From the NCBI GenBank assembly GCA_039820545.1, contig JBCBPW010000014.1:1-64000 (forward strand): 64,000 nucleotides of DNA. The letters are read 5' to 3'. This DNA is from JALEFZ01 sp039820545. Its GTDB lineage: Bacteria > Bacteroidota > Bacteroidia > J057. The notes below the pieces were generated by a model, which searched no databases, was not told where the DNA came from, and worked only from the letters and a program-made list of their open reading frames with translations. Shown piece by piece: positions 44,103-53,149 of this stretch (within the stretch, counting starts at the first letter, position 1; each line of letters opens with the position of its first letter). Position numbers and translations under genes: made by a program.

Positions 44103-45932
44103 TTATCCTTGATACATGTTGTCGATATGAGATCTGTATTTTTCCCTGATGACGCGGCGCTTAAGTTTCAAAGTCGGTGTCAATTCTGCATCAGAACCAT
44201 CTTCTTTGATAGGGCCCCACTCGGCATATAGCAAGGAAAATTTCTTCACTTGCTCGATATGGCTAAATTCAGGATTGTAAACGTTGATCACATCCTGGTA
44301 TTTGTCAATGACCTCAGGGTTCGTAATGGCATCTTCGAGCCCTTTCCACTCCATTTTTTGGGTTTCCATCCAATTTTTCAAGGCAGCTTCAGCGGGGACA
44401 ATAAGGGCTGAGACAAACTTCTTTTTATCTCCTACAACCATGACTTGCTCGATGAGGAAATCTTCTTTCATCCGATTTTCAATCGGCGCAGGAGCTACAT
44501 ATTTACCTCCAGAGGTTTTGAGGAGTTCTTTCTTTCTATCCGTAATGCGGAGAAACTCATTTCCGCCTGGACCTTGGACAAGCGTGCCGATGTCTCCTGT
44601 ACGGAACCAGCGTTCGCCATTGATCTCCTTAAATGCTCCTTCAGTTGCTTCAGGGTTTTTGTAATATCCCTGCATGATACTGGGTCCTTTTGCCAGAATT
44701 TCTCCTTCTCCTGCACGATAATCTCCTTCTGAAGCGTCGATCATCAGCTTAGTTCCATTAATCGCAGGACCTACAGAGCCGATCATGGCTCCGTGGATAT
44801 CTAGGTGATTAACAGTCAAAGTGGGAGAGGTTTCTGTCAAGCCATATCCTTCGCGGACAGGGATTCCTGCAGCATTGAAAACTTGTAAGATCTTGGTCGG
44901 GCAAGGAGCAGCACCTGTCACGACGAGTTTGAGGTTGCCGCCGACGGCCTCACGCCACTTGGAGAAAATGATCCTGTCTGCTATGGACATTTTCATCTTC
45001 TGAATGGGGGACATCTTTTTGTGGATGTCATAACCCTCTGTGAGACTCAGTGCCCAGAAGAAGATGCGTTTGGCTGTACCCGAAAGCTGCAATCCACGAT
45101 TATAAATCGCTTCATAGACTTTTTCTAGCAGTCGAGGGACGGTTGCGAAGAACACAGGCTGGACTGACTTGAGGTCTCCCCCGTCTCCTCCTAGATTATC
45201 TGTGCCTGTAAAATGAATGCTTACGGCTTTGTTGAGGTAGCCATAGGAGTTGGCACGCTCATATATGTGACAAAGTGGAAGGAAACTCAAAATAGGTGCG
45301 CCTACACTGTCGGGTAGCATGAAGGCGGTCTCCTTGACTACATGGTTGATGTTAGTGTGGGAGAGCATGACGCCTTTGGGCTTGCCCGTCGTCCCCGAGG
45401 TATAGATCAAGGTGACGAGCTCCTCTGCATCGATACTTTCCTTAATCCTCTCTACTTCATCCATGCCTTCAGTTGTATGTATACTTTCCCAGTGAGGGCG
45501 TCCTTCTACCTGATCGTATGTAAAGATCTTTTCTAGACTGGCTACTTGAGGCTGGGCATGCTGGAGCTTTTCGTAGAGATCTCCTGACCCACAAAAGGCA
45601 AAACGGGCCTCGGCATTGTTGAGGATAAACTCATATTCGCCTGAGCTAATGGTAGGGTAGAGGGGCACCGAAACGCCGCCGGCCATTTGCACGCCCATAT
45701 CTGTAATGGCCCATTCGGGGCGATTTTTATAGGCGACAATAGCGACTTTCTCTCCGCGCTGCAAGCCAAGGGCGAGCAAGCCTGCGGCTGTTTGCTCTGC
45801 CATGCGTATGACATCATCTGTACTGTAGTAGATCCATTGCCCCTCAGGGTCGCGCTTGGCCATGCACTTTTGGAGTGGATTGTTCGCGCGTTGGTTGTAA
45901 ATGTATTCAAATAAGCGAGTAGGAGTAGACAT
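44103..45932 (-). CDS. Long-chain acyl-CoA synthetase (AMP-binding)
   Basis: 609 residues from the ATG at 45932; the frame to 45965 is not preferred. AMP-forming ligase motifs are present: LIYTSGTTGKPKGVMLSH (about 172-190), GYGLTETSP, and GERWFRTGDIG with TDRKKELLKTSGGKYVAP. It activates fatty acids to acyl-CoA with ATP, feeding the dehydrogenases encoded on both sides. The family with this length and ending matches long-chain FadD15-like enzymes. It is in the minus-strand catabolic block, between the two acyl-CoA dehydrogenase genes. Confidence 0.93.
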   Translation of the reverse strand: MSTPTRLFEYIYNQRANNPLQKCMAKRDPEGQWIYYSTDDVIRMAEQTAAGLLALGLQRGEKVAIVAYKNRPEWAITDMGVQMAGGVSVPLYPTISSGEYEFILNNAEARFAFCGSGDLYEKLQHAQPQVASLEKIFTYDQVEGRPHWESIHTTEGMDEVERIKESIDAEELVTLIYTSGTTGKPKGVMLSHTNINHVVKETAFMLPDSVGAPILSFLPLCHIYERANSYGYLNKAVSIHFTGTDNLGGDGGDLKSVQPVFFATVPRLLEKVYEAIYNRGLQLSGTAKRIFFWALSLTEGYDIHKKMSPIQKMKMSIADRIIFSKWREAVGGNLKLVVTGAAPCPTKILQVFNAAGIPVREGYGLTETSPTLTVNHLDIHGAMIGSVGPAINGTKLMIDASEGDYRAGEGEILAKGPSIMQGYYKNPEATEGAFKEINGERWFRTGDIGTLVQGPGGNEFLRITDRKKELLKTSGGKYVAPAPIENRMKEDFLIEQVMVVGDKKKFVSALIVPAEAALKNWMETQKMEWKGLEDAITNPEVIDKYQDVINVYNPEFSHIEQVKKFSLLYAEWGPIKEDGSDAELTPTLKLKRRVIREKYRSHIDNMYQG

Positions 45933-46016
45933 AGTATAAAGAGTAGTAAGTAATAATCGGTTCAACTTTACGTGGAGGTGCTGTTGCTAAGAGCGTATGT
46001 GGGAGTGCACCATATT

Positions 46017-46055
46017 TCAAACACCAAAGGCCTACCTGAGACCTTTGGTGTTTGA
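46017..46055 (-). terminator. Stem-loop after the large acyl-CoA dehydrogenase gene
   Basis: TCAAACACCAAAGG pairs perfectly with CCTTTGGTGTTTGA over an 11-base loop, 11 bases past the stop codon at 46067. It lacks a T-run. Confidence 0.55.
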
Positions 46056-46066
46056 TAGATAAGTAT

Positions 46067-47872
46067 TTAGGCAAATACTTCCTCTTCATTGGGCAGCGTC
46101 AGAACAGTTTCATCTGTCAATATTTCTGCTAGCCCTGTAGTACGTGGCATTTCATACTTATAGAAGAATTTCATCGTATGGATCTTGCTTTGGAAGAAGT
46201 CCACCTTGTGACTGTTGTCTCCCGTCAGGAGGCTCTGCTTGGCTTTGACGGCGATCTTGAGCCACTGCCAGCCGATGATGATCGTCCCGAAGAACTCCAT
46301 GAAAATGGTCGCATCTGAAAGGAAGCGTTGGTAATCTCCCTTCATGGCAAAATTCATGAGGTAGGTCATGACTTCTTTATTCAGCTCGAGTTTTTCGAGG
46401 AGTTGCTTGCCGTAAGGACGTAGTTCTTCGATGGCCATGGCATCTTCGATGACGTTTTTCATTTCACCAGCGAGTAGTTTCATCGCTTTGCCTTGCTCCA
46501 TCGTCAGCTTTCTACCTAGCAAGTCAATCGACTGAATGCCCGTCGTTCCCTCATAAATAGAGAAGATCCTGATATCTCGATAGTATTGCTGTAGGATGAA
46601 GTCCGAACAGAATCCGTAGCCTCCGAGTACTTGCAGCCCGTTATTGACGGCTATACGCCCCATCTCGGATGGATAGGTCTTGACGATAGGCGTCAGCAAT
46701 TCTAGGAGTAAATGGTATTTACCTTTCTCTTCTGGATCCTGACTATTCATCTCAATGTCATGATAGAGGGCTGCCTCAAATATCAGACTTGTGCTGGCTT
46801 CGGCAATGGCCTTTTGCAAGAGCAGCATACGACGTACATCGGGATGATTGATGATCAGGACAGGCTCTTGTGAAGCGTCTTTTTTACCTGCGTTTTGGAT
46901 GGGGCGTCCTTGAGGTCTTTCATTGGCATACTTCAATGATGCATGATAGGCAGCATGGGTAATGGCATTGGCACCTCTTCCTACATCAATCCGTGCCCCA
47001 TTCATCATCTTAAACATGTACTTCAAGCCTTGATGAGGTTCACCTACGAGCCAAGCTTTACAATCGTCTTTATCACCAAATACCAAGTGGGTGGTGCAGT
47101 ATCCTTTTTGTCCCATTTTCTCAAAATCCCCTGCTGTAATGACATCATTGGGAACCAAGCCATCAGGTGTAATGCGATTTTTGGGTACGACGAATAGAGA
47201 AATACCCTTGGTTCCTGTAGGCGCACCGTCGATGCGGGCCAGGAGCAAATGGACAATATTATCTACATGCTGGTGATCACCACCTGAGATGAAAATTTTG
47301 TGTCCTTTGATTTTGTAGGATCCGTCCTCTTGTGGTGTAGCAGAAGTCTTGATATCTGAAAGAGAAGACCCTGCTTGTGGCTCAGTCAGGGCCATGGTTC
47401 CACCCCATTCTCCCGCCATCATATTCGGAACATAGGTTTGTTGCAACTCTTCCGAACCAAAATGGACGATCAGGTCAGCTGCTCCTTGTGTCAGTAGCCA
47501 GTATCCAGGTGCTTGATTATTGGCAGCATCGAGGATCAGCCCCATGGCAGTATGGGCGGTGTAAGGCACTTGCATTCCACCAAATTTCTCGTCAAACGTA
47601 TCACTGATCAGTCCTAGCTCAGCTGCTTTACGCATCAACTCGCCCAGCTTGGGGTGTGTGACAATAGTCCCATCTTCATAGCGCGCAGGATTTTCGTCCA
47701 TTTCCTTGAAAATGGGATACAAATCCTGATCTCCAAAGTCCTTGACCGAGTCGAGGAGCATGTTGATGGCTTCTTTATCAAAAGCTTCGTGGCGAGGAAA
47801 TTCGAGTACCCTTTCTGTATCTTGCACTTCAAATAGCAAATACTTGAGGGTCTCCATGTCGATGTACTGCAT
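46067..47872 (-). CDS. Large acyl-CoA dehydrogenase (C-terminal extended type)
   Basis: 601 residues from the ATG at 47872 (MQYIDMETLKYLLFEV); the TTG at 47935 is rejected. Motifs include TQGAADLIVHFGSEELQQTYVPNMMAGEWGGTMALTEPQAGSSL, HKIFISGGDHQ and DIRIFSIYEGTTGIQSIDLLGRKL. The roughly 120 extra C-terminal residues match the acyl-CoA dehydrogenase C-terminal domain of the AidB/DmdC-like group. It oxidises acyl-CoA to enoyl-CoA with FAD. It is divergent from the acyl-ACP thioesterase gene. Confidence 0.92.
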   Translation of the reverse strand: MQYIDMETLKYLLFEVQDTERVLEFPRHEAFDKEAINMLLDSVKDFGDQDLYPIFKEMDENPARYEDGTIVTHPKLGELMRKAAELGLISDTFDEKFGGMQVPYTAHTAMGLILDAANNQAPGYWLLTQGAADLIVHFGSEELQQTYVPNMMAGEWGGTMALTEPQAGSSLSDIKTSATPQEDGSYKIKGHKIFISGGDHQHVDNIVHLLLARIDGAPTGTKGISLFVVPKNRITPDGLVPNDVITAGDFEKMGQKGYCTTHLVFGDKDDCKAWLVGEPHQGLKYMFKMMNGARIDVGRGANAITHAAYHASLKYANERPQGRPIQNAGKKDASQEPVLIINHPDVRRMLLLQKAIAEASTSLIFEAALYHDIEMNSQDPEEKGKYHLLLELLTPIVKTYPSEMGRIAVNNGLQVLGGYGFCSDFILQQYYRDIRIFSIYEGTTGIQSIDLLGRKLTMEQGKAMKLLAGEMKNVIEDAMAIEELRPYGKQLLEKLELNKEVMTYLMNFAMKGDYQRFLSDATIFMEFFGTIIIGWQWLKIAVKAKQSLLTGDNSHKVDFFQSKIHTMKFFYKYEMPRTTGLAEILTDETVLTLPNEEEVFA

Positions 47873-47984
47873 GTAGCTTGTAGTTGTTGAGTCTATGAGA
47901 AACAATGAGGGAAGTGTAACCTTGTAACTTCCCAAGGATGAATGATAATTTAATAAACGAAAAACCCTTCTATATTCAAATCTC

Positions 47985-47992
47985 TATCTTTG
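47985..47992 (+). promoter_or_regulatory. Candidate -7 promoter box for the thioesterase gene
   Basis: TATCTTTG matches TAnnTTTG exactly, 73 bases before the ATG at 48066, in the divergent spacer. A good -33 partner is not obvious. Confidence 0.45.
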
Positions 47993-48065
47993 GGAAAATC
48001 AGTGGACAAGGGCTATTATTGACTTGTCGTCTCAGATTTTTTGACTCAGAAAGGATCGATTGTTT

Positions 48066-48824
48066 ATGCCTAAGCTAAGTTCGGATATGCTTTATCATAC
48101 ATCTTTTTATCATGTAAAAGGATGGATGGCTGATCGGTATCGACAGATCAAAATCCCGAATCTCGTACAGCTTATGCATGAGACCGCGATGGAGCATGTC
48201 CTAAAGCTACATATTTCAGCGAGAGAGCTGGGACCAAGAGGCTTGGGATGGGCTTTGCACCAGCAACATATTGAGTTTTTTCGTTTGCCTAAATTAGGCG
48301 ATAAATTCAAAGTCGTCACGCATCCTTCAGGTGTGGAAAAATTGCTTACCCATCGTGATTATCACATGTATGATGAAGAAGATCAAGTGGTCGCACAAGC
48401 ATCGACCACATGGTTTATGATGGATATCCGAAAGCGTCGAATTGCGCGCTATCCTGAAGATATACTCGCAATCATCTTGCAGGGCAATGAACTGGACGCC
48501 CTTCCTCGTCAGCCCAAATTACCTAAGATCGTCGTCCCACAGGAAGGTGTGGATACATTTAAAGTCAGGTATCATGACCTTGACTTCAATGATCACCTCA
48601 ATAACAATGTGTATGTCCGCTGGCTACTTGACAGCATCCATGAGGATTGGTGGCAAACACATAGGCTGAGAAGTTTACAGATGAAGTTCCTCGAAGAAGG
48701 GAAGTGGGGAGAATCGGTCGATGTCAGGATGAGTGAAGGTGAGGCTGAATGGCAGATGTTTCAACTTGCAAAGAACGGAAGAGCGATGGCAGAAGGACGG
48801 CTTATGTGGGACAAAGAAATGTAA
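48066..48824 (+). CDS. Acyl-ACP thioesterase (FatA/FatB-like)
   Basis: 252 residues from the ATG at 48066; the in-frame TTG at 48060 is not needed. It carries two hotdog domains: the first with MADRYRQIKIPNLVQLMHETA and RGLGWALHQQHIEFFRLPKLGDKF, the second with VRYHDLDFNDHLNNNVYVRWLLDSI. The latter contains the N-H-N catalytic region of bacterial acyl-ACP thioesterases. It frees fatty acids from ACP in the cytoplasm. It is divergent from the large acyl-CoA dehydrogenase. Confidence 0.9.
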   Translation: MPKLSSDMLYHTSFYHVKGWMADRYRQIKIPNLVQLMHETAMEHVLKLHISARELGPRGLGWALHQQHIEFFRLPKLGDKFKVVTHPSGVEKLLTHRDYHMYDEEDQVVAQASTTWFMMDIRKRRIARYPEDILAIILQGNELDALPRQPKLPKIVVPQEGVDTFKVRYHDLDFNDHLNNNVYVRWLLDSIHEDWWQTHRLRSLQMKFLEEGKWGESVDVRMSEGEAEWQMFQLAKNGRAMAEGRLMWDKEM

Positions 48825-48826
48825 AA

Positions 48827-48853
48827 AGGCCTTCCACTGTAAGCAGAAGACCT
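48827..48853. terminator. Weak bidirectional terminator
   Basis: AGGCCTTC can pair with GAAGACCT with one mismatch, between the convergent thioesterase and DUF805 genes. AAAAA precedes it, giving a T-run on the minus strand. Confidence 0.4.
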
Positions 48854-48879
48854 CTTATCTATATCTATTGGAGGGTAGA

Positions 48880-49290
48880 TTATTCCGAACGGAAGTGGTC
48901 TACATTGCCGATTTCATCGATCATCCCGCTAAAAGGCTCCTTCGGGTTAGGACCGTATTGATTTTCGCCCGGCTCGCTGTCCTGGAAGTAGAATACGAGG
49001 AGCACAATCCATCCAATGATGGGGATGAGGAAGAGTAAATACCACCAGCCGCTTCTTCCCGTGTCATGCAATCTCCGTACAGCTACTGCTACTCCTGGAA
49101 TGAAAACAAAAAGTTGGTAGATACTTCCCAGGAAACCTGTACCTGGCTCCGCACCTAATATACCTACATCAATGCCTCCTAGTACAGCACCAATGATGAC
49201 ATTGAACAGGACAAAGTACCAGTATTCACTCCTACGGGCTCTTCCTGTGAATGTCGCATAGTTGCGTAATACGTCCAAATAATAGTTCAT
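48880..49290 (-). CDS. DUF805 family membrane protein, paralogue 1
   Basis: 136 residues: RNYATFTGRARRSEYWYFVLFN at the start, about four membrane segments, VRRLHDTGRSGWWYLLFLIP in the middle and a C-terminal PGENQYGPNPKEPFSGMIDEIGNVDHFRSE. DUF805 proteins are small inner-membrane proteins of unknown function. The protein aligns end to end with the one at 52600. The tail after the last membrane segment is nearly the same in both. Confidence 0.9.
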   Translation of the reverse strand: MNYYLDVLRNYATFTGRARRSEYWYFVLFNVIIGAVLGGIDVGILGAEPGTGFLGSIYQLFVFIPGVAVAVRRLHDTGRSGWWYLLFLIPIIGWIVLLVFYFQDSEPGENQYGPNPKEPFSGMIDEIGNVDHFRSE

Positions 49291-49709
49291 AATCGTGGTT
49301 TTAGATAATTGTTGTGAGTATCATAAGAAAGAGGTCAGATATTGACAAGCGATTCCATGAGGGATCTTGCGCCGCTCAAGACAAGAGACTTCATATGTTA
49401 TTGTTGAGAACATTCTGTCTCATGTTTGTTGGTCTGACTGCTTATTGAGACTGAGTTGGGTAAGAGGTTGTATAAATTCCCCCTCAACTGACCTTAAGTT
49501 TGTATCCCATGACTCTTCTAGTATCTGACTCTTTGTGTATACGAACAGCTGATAAAAGGTAAAGATTATTTTCCTATTGACAATAATTTATATGTGAAAA
49601 AATAAATATACCGCTTAACTGTTCATTCGACCGCTCCCTAAAAAATGCCTGCCTTTGGGTGTGGAGAGGCGTAGATTGAGACAAATATTTAACTAAAGAT
49701 CTACCGAAT
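49291..49709. other. 419-base divergent intergenic region
   Basis: It separates the DUF805 gene (minus) from the hydrolase gene (plus). It is AT-rich near 49570-49610 and holds TATCTGAC and TTTGTG words around 49520-49545, but no well-spaced promoter pair that I trust. No reading frame or clear structure seen. Confidence 0.45.
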
Positions 49710-50609
49710 ATGCATCATGTCTCAATCGTAACCCTCGCCCTACTTTCCCTCCTTTTGGGATTTTCAACGACAATAAAAGGACAGTCTTCAGCATTCAAAG
49801 TTGAAAAAATAGGAGAAGGATCTCCGATTATTCTTATTCCTGGTTTGAGCTGTGATGGACAGGTCTGGGATCAAACAGTCGGGATGCTAGAAAAAGACTA
49901 TGAATGTCACGTCCTGACACTGGCTGGTTTTGCTGGACAAGCCCCCATGGATTTGTCAGAGGGATTCCTCCCTGTAGTCGAGAAAGAAATCATGGCCTAT
50001 ATCAAGGAGAAGAATATGTCCCAACCTGTAATTATTGGACATAGCCTAGGCGGATTTCTTGCGATGTCACTTGCTGCAAACCACCCTAAGCAAATCGGGA
50101 AAATCGTCATCGTAGATTCTTATCCTTTTCTTCCTGCTGCTCAGAATCCCATGGCGACTGAAGAAAGTATGAAGCCTATTGTGGAGTCTATGAAACAGCA
50201 ATATGCCCAGCAAACAGAAGAAGCTTACCAGATGCAATTGGAATTGACCCTCAACTCTATGATCGCAACAAAAGACAGTATACCTGTAGTGAAGGAGTGG
50301 GGAACGGGTACAGATCGGGAAACAGAGATACAAGCAATGGTAGAGTTATATGGTACGGACCTCAGAGATGATATTGCTACGATTGAATCGCCTGTTTTAG
50401 TACTCGCCGCATGGGTAGCCTACAAGCCCTATGGAGTCACTAAGGAAATGATTCTCTCTAATCTGATGAGTCAGTATCAGACGATTTCGGATGTAGATAT
50501 TCAGCTCTCAGATACAGGCTATCACTTCTTGATGTGGGACGATCATGAGTTTACGCTAGGGGCTATTGAAGACTTTTTAGCGGGAGAAAATGGCATGAGT
50601 CAAAGATAA
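49710..50609 (+). CDS. Exported alpha/beta hydrolase
   Basis: 299 residues with a signal peptide (IVTLALLSLLLGFSTTIKG). The hydrolase core has the oxyanion-hole region IPGLSCDGQVWDQ and the nucleophile elbow IGHSLGGF with Ser112. DDLRDD-type acid residues and the late His in TGYHFLMWDD would complete the triad. It probably hydrolyses an ester or amide in the periplasm; the substrate is unknown. It lies between the two DUF805 genes and is followed by a terminator. Confidence 0.88.
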   Translation: MHHVSIVTLALLSLLLGFSTTIKGQSSAFKVEKIGEGSPIILIPGLSCDGQVWDQTVGMLEKDYECHVLTLAGFAGQAPMDLSEGFLPVVEKEIMAYIKEKNMSQPVIIGHSLGGFLAMSLAANHPKQIGKIVIVDSYPFLPAAQNPMATEESMKPIVESMKQQYAQQTEEAYQMQLELTLNSMIATKDSIPVVKEWGTGTDRETEIQAMVELYGTDLRDDIATIESPVLVLAAWVAYKPYGVTKEMILSNLMSQYQTISDVDIQLSDTGYHFLMWDDHEFTLGAIEDFLAGENGMSQR

Positions 50610-50649
50610 TAGAGCGTGAATAATCACGAATCAACTTCTTTCACGGATT

Positions 50650-50684
50650 CAGGATCTGAAAACCATCAGATCCTGCATTCTTTT
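50650..50684 (+). terminator. Intrinsic terminator after the hydrolase gene
   Basis: CAGGATCTG pairs perfectly with CAGATCCTG across eight bases, followed by CATTCTTTT. Confidence 0.7.
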
Positions 50685-50786
50685 GGACAAAGCCATACAT
50701 ATCCTACACCGTATGGAGTTTAAGAACACTCGAAAAATAACTTACTTAGTCTCCTAATCAGATCTGGATACTTCATATAGAAAACA

Positions 50787-51827
50787 ATGAATCGAAGGCA
50801 ATTTACCTACTGGATGGCTCAACTGATTGGATGGGGAGGGTATACTTTGCTACTCGTCTTATCCTCCCTCAGTTTTGGCGATCAGGGCATCCATACCTTT
50901 AAGGTCCTCGCACTACAGGTCATCATCGGTCTGTGTAGCTTCTTAGGTTCCCACTTGATGCGTGGATATATCAAACGACAGGGATGGGCTTCTGCTGCCT
51001 TGAAACGTGTCATTCCTCGAATGCTGCTTTTGAATCTTCTGACAGCTATAGGCGCGATTACACTGATCCATATACTTATGTTGACCGTCTTAAATTGGCA
51101 GGAGGTGCGTCCGATCGTCTGGTCCGAGATCCCCCTTTACACATTCAATGTCTTCATGATGTACTGCATCTGGGCGATCTTTTACTTCAACTTTCATTAT
51201 TTCGAACAAACACAACAAGCCAACTTAGAAAAGGTGCAAGCAGAGTCTGCCCTCCGAGAAGCCGAACTCATCGCCCTCAAAGCTCAGATCAATCCCCATT
51301 TTCTCTTCAACTCCCTCAACAACATCCGAGGGATGATACTCGAAAATCCCATGAAAGCTCGCGACATGGTCTCCAATCTGGCAGACTTACTGCGCTATTC
51401 GATCGGTTTCAGCGCACTTGAAAAGGTCTCTCTACAAGCAGAGATAGATATCGTAAAGGATTACCTAGATCTGGAAATGGTTCAGTATGAAAACCGACTG
51501 GATTATACATTGGAGTTAGATCCCCAAACGCTGGAAAAGCGTATTCCGCCTATGATCATACAACTGCTCGTAGAAAATGCTGTCAAACATGGTATATCCC
51601 AACTACCTGAAGGAGGGCAGATTACTGTCAAGGCAGCATTACAAGGGGAAGACCTGCGCATACAAGTCCAAAATTCAGGAAGTTTAGGAAAAGCTACCAC
51701 GAGTGGGATCGGCATCCAGAATGCGCTAGATCGAATTCGAATTTTGTATGCCATGGAACCCTACTTCGATTTATTAGAAATAGACGGATCTGTCTTAGCC
51801 ACCCTGAAACTCCCTGCTACGATATGA
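50787..51827 (+). CDS. LytS-type sensor histidine kinase
   Basis: 346 residues: four membrane segments in the first 135 residues and a short coiled coil. The His_kinase domain follows, with QINPHFLFNSLNNIRGMI (phospho-acceptor His171), and an HATPase_c domain (IQLLVENAVKHGIS, SGIGIQNALDRI). It belongs to the LytS/YehU class that pairs with LytTR regulators. It has no separate sensory domain beyond the membrane segments. Its stop overlaps the regulator start by four bases (ATGA). Confidence 0.95.
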   Translation: MNRRQFTYWMAQLIGWGGYTLLLVLSSLSFGDQGIHTFKVLALQVIIGLCSFLGSHLMRGYIKRQGWASAALKRVIPRMLLLNLLTAIGAITLIHILMLTVLNWQEVRPIVWSEIPLYTFNVFMMYCIWAIFYFNFHYFEQTQQANLEKVQAESALREAELIALKAQINPHFLFNSLNNIRGMILENPMKARDMVSNLADLLRYSIGFSALEKVSLQAEIDIVKDYLDLEMVQYENRLDYTLELDPQTLEKRIPPMIIQLLVENAVKHGISQLPEGGQITVKAALQGEDLRIQVQNSGSLGKATTSGIGIQNALDRIRILYAMEPYFDLLEIDGSVLATLKLPATI

Positions 51828-52540
51828 GAACCTTGATTATAGATGATACACGGATGGCCAGACAGGAACTGCGCTTTTTGCTGAAAAGTCATCCTGAAGT
51901 GGAGGTGATTGGAGAAGCCAGCCAAGCAGAGGAAGCCTTGGAGCAAATTCATTTACACAAACCCGACCTCTTATTTTTAGATATCCAGATGCCAGGGAAA
52001 AATGGCTTTGAACTGTTGGAAATGCTAGATGAGGTACCGCTGGTGATTTTTACGACGGCTTATGATGAGTTTGCATTGCAGGCTTTTGAGTACAATGCCC
52101 TAGATTATTTGCAGAAGCCCATCAAAGATGAGCGTTTGCAGAAAGCATTGAATAAAATCAAGGAGCAGGTCCAGATCATGTCTTCACAAGAGGAAAGAAA
52201 AGTGCTAGATGAAGACAGTCAGGTGTTTGTGAAAGAAGGGGAGAAATGCTGGTTTGTGTCTCTCCGAAAGGTGAGGCTATTCGAGATTGTCGATAACTAT
52301 ACGCGCATTTATTTTGAGGATCAAAAACCCATGATTCCCAAAACGCTCAATTACATGGAAAAACGCTTGGACCCCTCTGTATTTTTTCGAGCAAACCGTC
52401 AGCAGATCATCAACCTCAAGTGGATTCAGCATGTGGAACCCTGGTTCAGTGGGACGTTAAAGATTTTCTTGAAAGATGGGACAGAAGTAGAGGTTTCCCG
52501 CAGGCAGACGGCGCGTTTTAAGGAATTGATGAGTTTTTAA
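51824..52540 (+). CDS. LytTR-family response regulator
   Basis: 238 residues: receiver domain with Asp53 in LLFLDIQMPGKNG, then a LytTR DNA-binding domain (about 140-238) with FEIVDNYTRIYFED, FFRANRQQIINLKWI and VEVSRRQTARFKELMSF. It partners the overlapping LytS kinase. Its targets are not visible; the two flanking DUF805 genes and the hydrolase are candidates by position only. Confidence 0.95.
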   Translation: MRTLIIDDTRMARQELRFLLKSHPEVEVIGEASQAEEALEQIHLHKPDLLFLDIQMPGKNGFELLEMLDEVPLVIFTTAYDEFALQAFEYNALDYLQKPIKDERLQKALNKIKEQVQIMSSQEERKVLDEDSQVFVKEGEKCWFVSLRKVRLFEIVDNYTRIYFEDQKPMIPKTLNYMEKRLDPSVFFRANRQQIINLKWIQHVEPWFSGTLKIFLKDGTEVEVSRRQTARFKELMSF

Positions 52541-52546
52541 ACGAAT

Positions 52547-52589
52547 AAAAAAACGCCTCTTCTGTAGGAAGAGACGCTGTATATTTTTT
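52547..52589. terminator. Bidirectional intrinsic terminator
   Basis: A CTCTTC/GAAGAG stem lies between convergent genes, with AAAAAAA on the left and TTTTTT on the right. It can stop transcription from both the LytTR and DUF805 genes. Confidence 0.65.
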
Positions 52590-52599
52590 CATCGATCAC

Positions 52600-53010
52600 T
52601 TATACCTGACGGAAGTGATCGATATTGCCAATTTCGTCGATGATCTCATTGTATGGTTCCTTGGGGTTGGGACCATATGGATTCTCTCCTGGCTCACTAT
52701 CCATGCACATAAATACGAGTAGGACAATATTTCCAAAAGGGATTAGACTGATGAGCATCATCCATCCACTTTTTCCCGTATCATGTAATCTACGTGTCGT
52801 GACAGCCAGATTAGGAATGATAGATGCGAGAATATACCCAGACGCAAAAATAGGAAATTCCATACCTCCTGCATCTATGAGGATAATGTCTAGCACAAAA
52901 AGGGCAATCATAGCCAATGCATTGAAGAGGGTAAAGTACCAGTATTCGGCTCTTCTTGCTCTACCGTAGAATTGGCCATACTTTTTCCAGACGTCGATGT
53001 AATAATTCAT
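52600..53010 (-). CDS. DUF805 family membrane protein, paralogue 2
   Basis: 136 residues, same length as the paralogue at 48880, with GRARRAEYWYFTLFNAL, TRRLHDTGKSGWMMLISLIP and the tail DSEPGENPYGPNPKEPYNEIIDEIGNIDHFRQV. The N-terminal motif and the C-terminal tail are nearly the same in both copies, while the first membrane hairpin has diverged. An old duplication around the hydrolase and two-component genes is likely. Function unknown. Confidence 0.9.
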   Translation of the reverse strand: MNYYIDVWKKYGQFYGRARRAEYWYFTLFNALAMIALFVLDIILIDAGGMEFPIFASGYILASIIPNLAVTTRRLHDTGKSGWMMLISLIPFGNIVLLVFMCMDSEPGENPYGPNPKEPYNEIIDEIGNIDHFRQV

Positions 53011-53149
53011 ATTTGTGTGCTTAGTAGGTGGATCTCTTTGAATAGGAGTGAATGGATGAATACGATTGATGATGTATCATCTTATTATTCAACGATAACC
53101 TGCCAGATAGGTTACTCTCTCGTGATTGAATTTGGTCTAATTCTCCTGT

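Noticed and set aside
38691..48824. A polyketide or other secondary-metabolite cluster
   Set aside because: There is no ketosynthase, carrier protein or synthetase module. Genes are those of acyl-CoA activation and oxidation.
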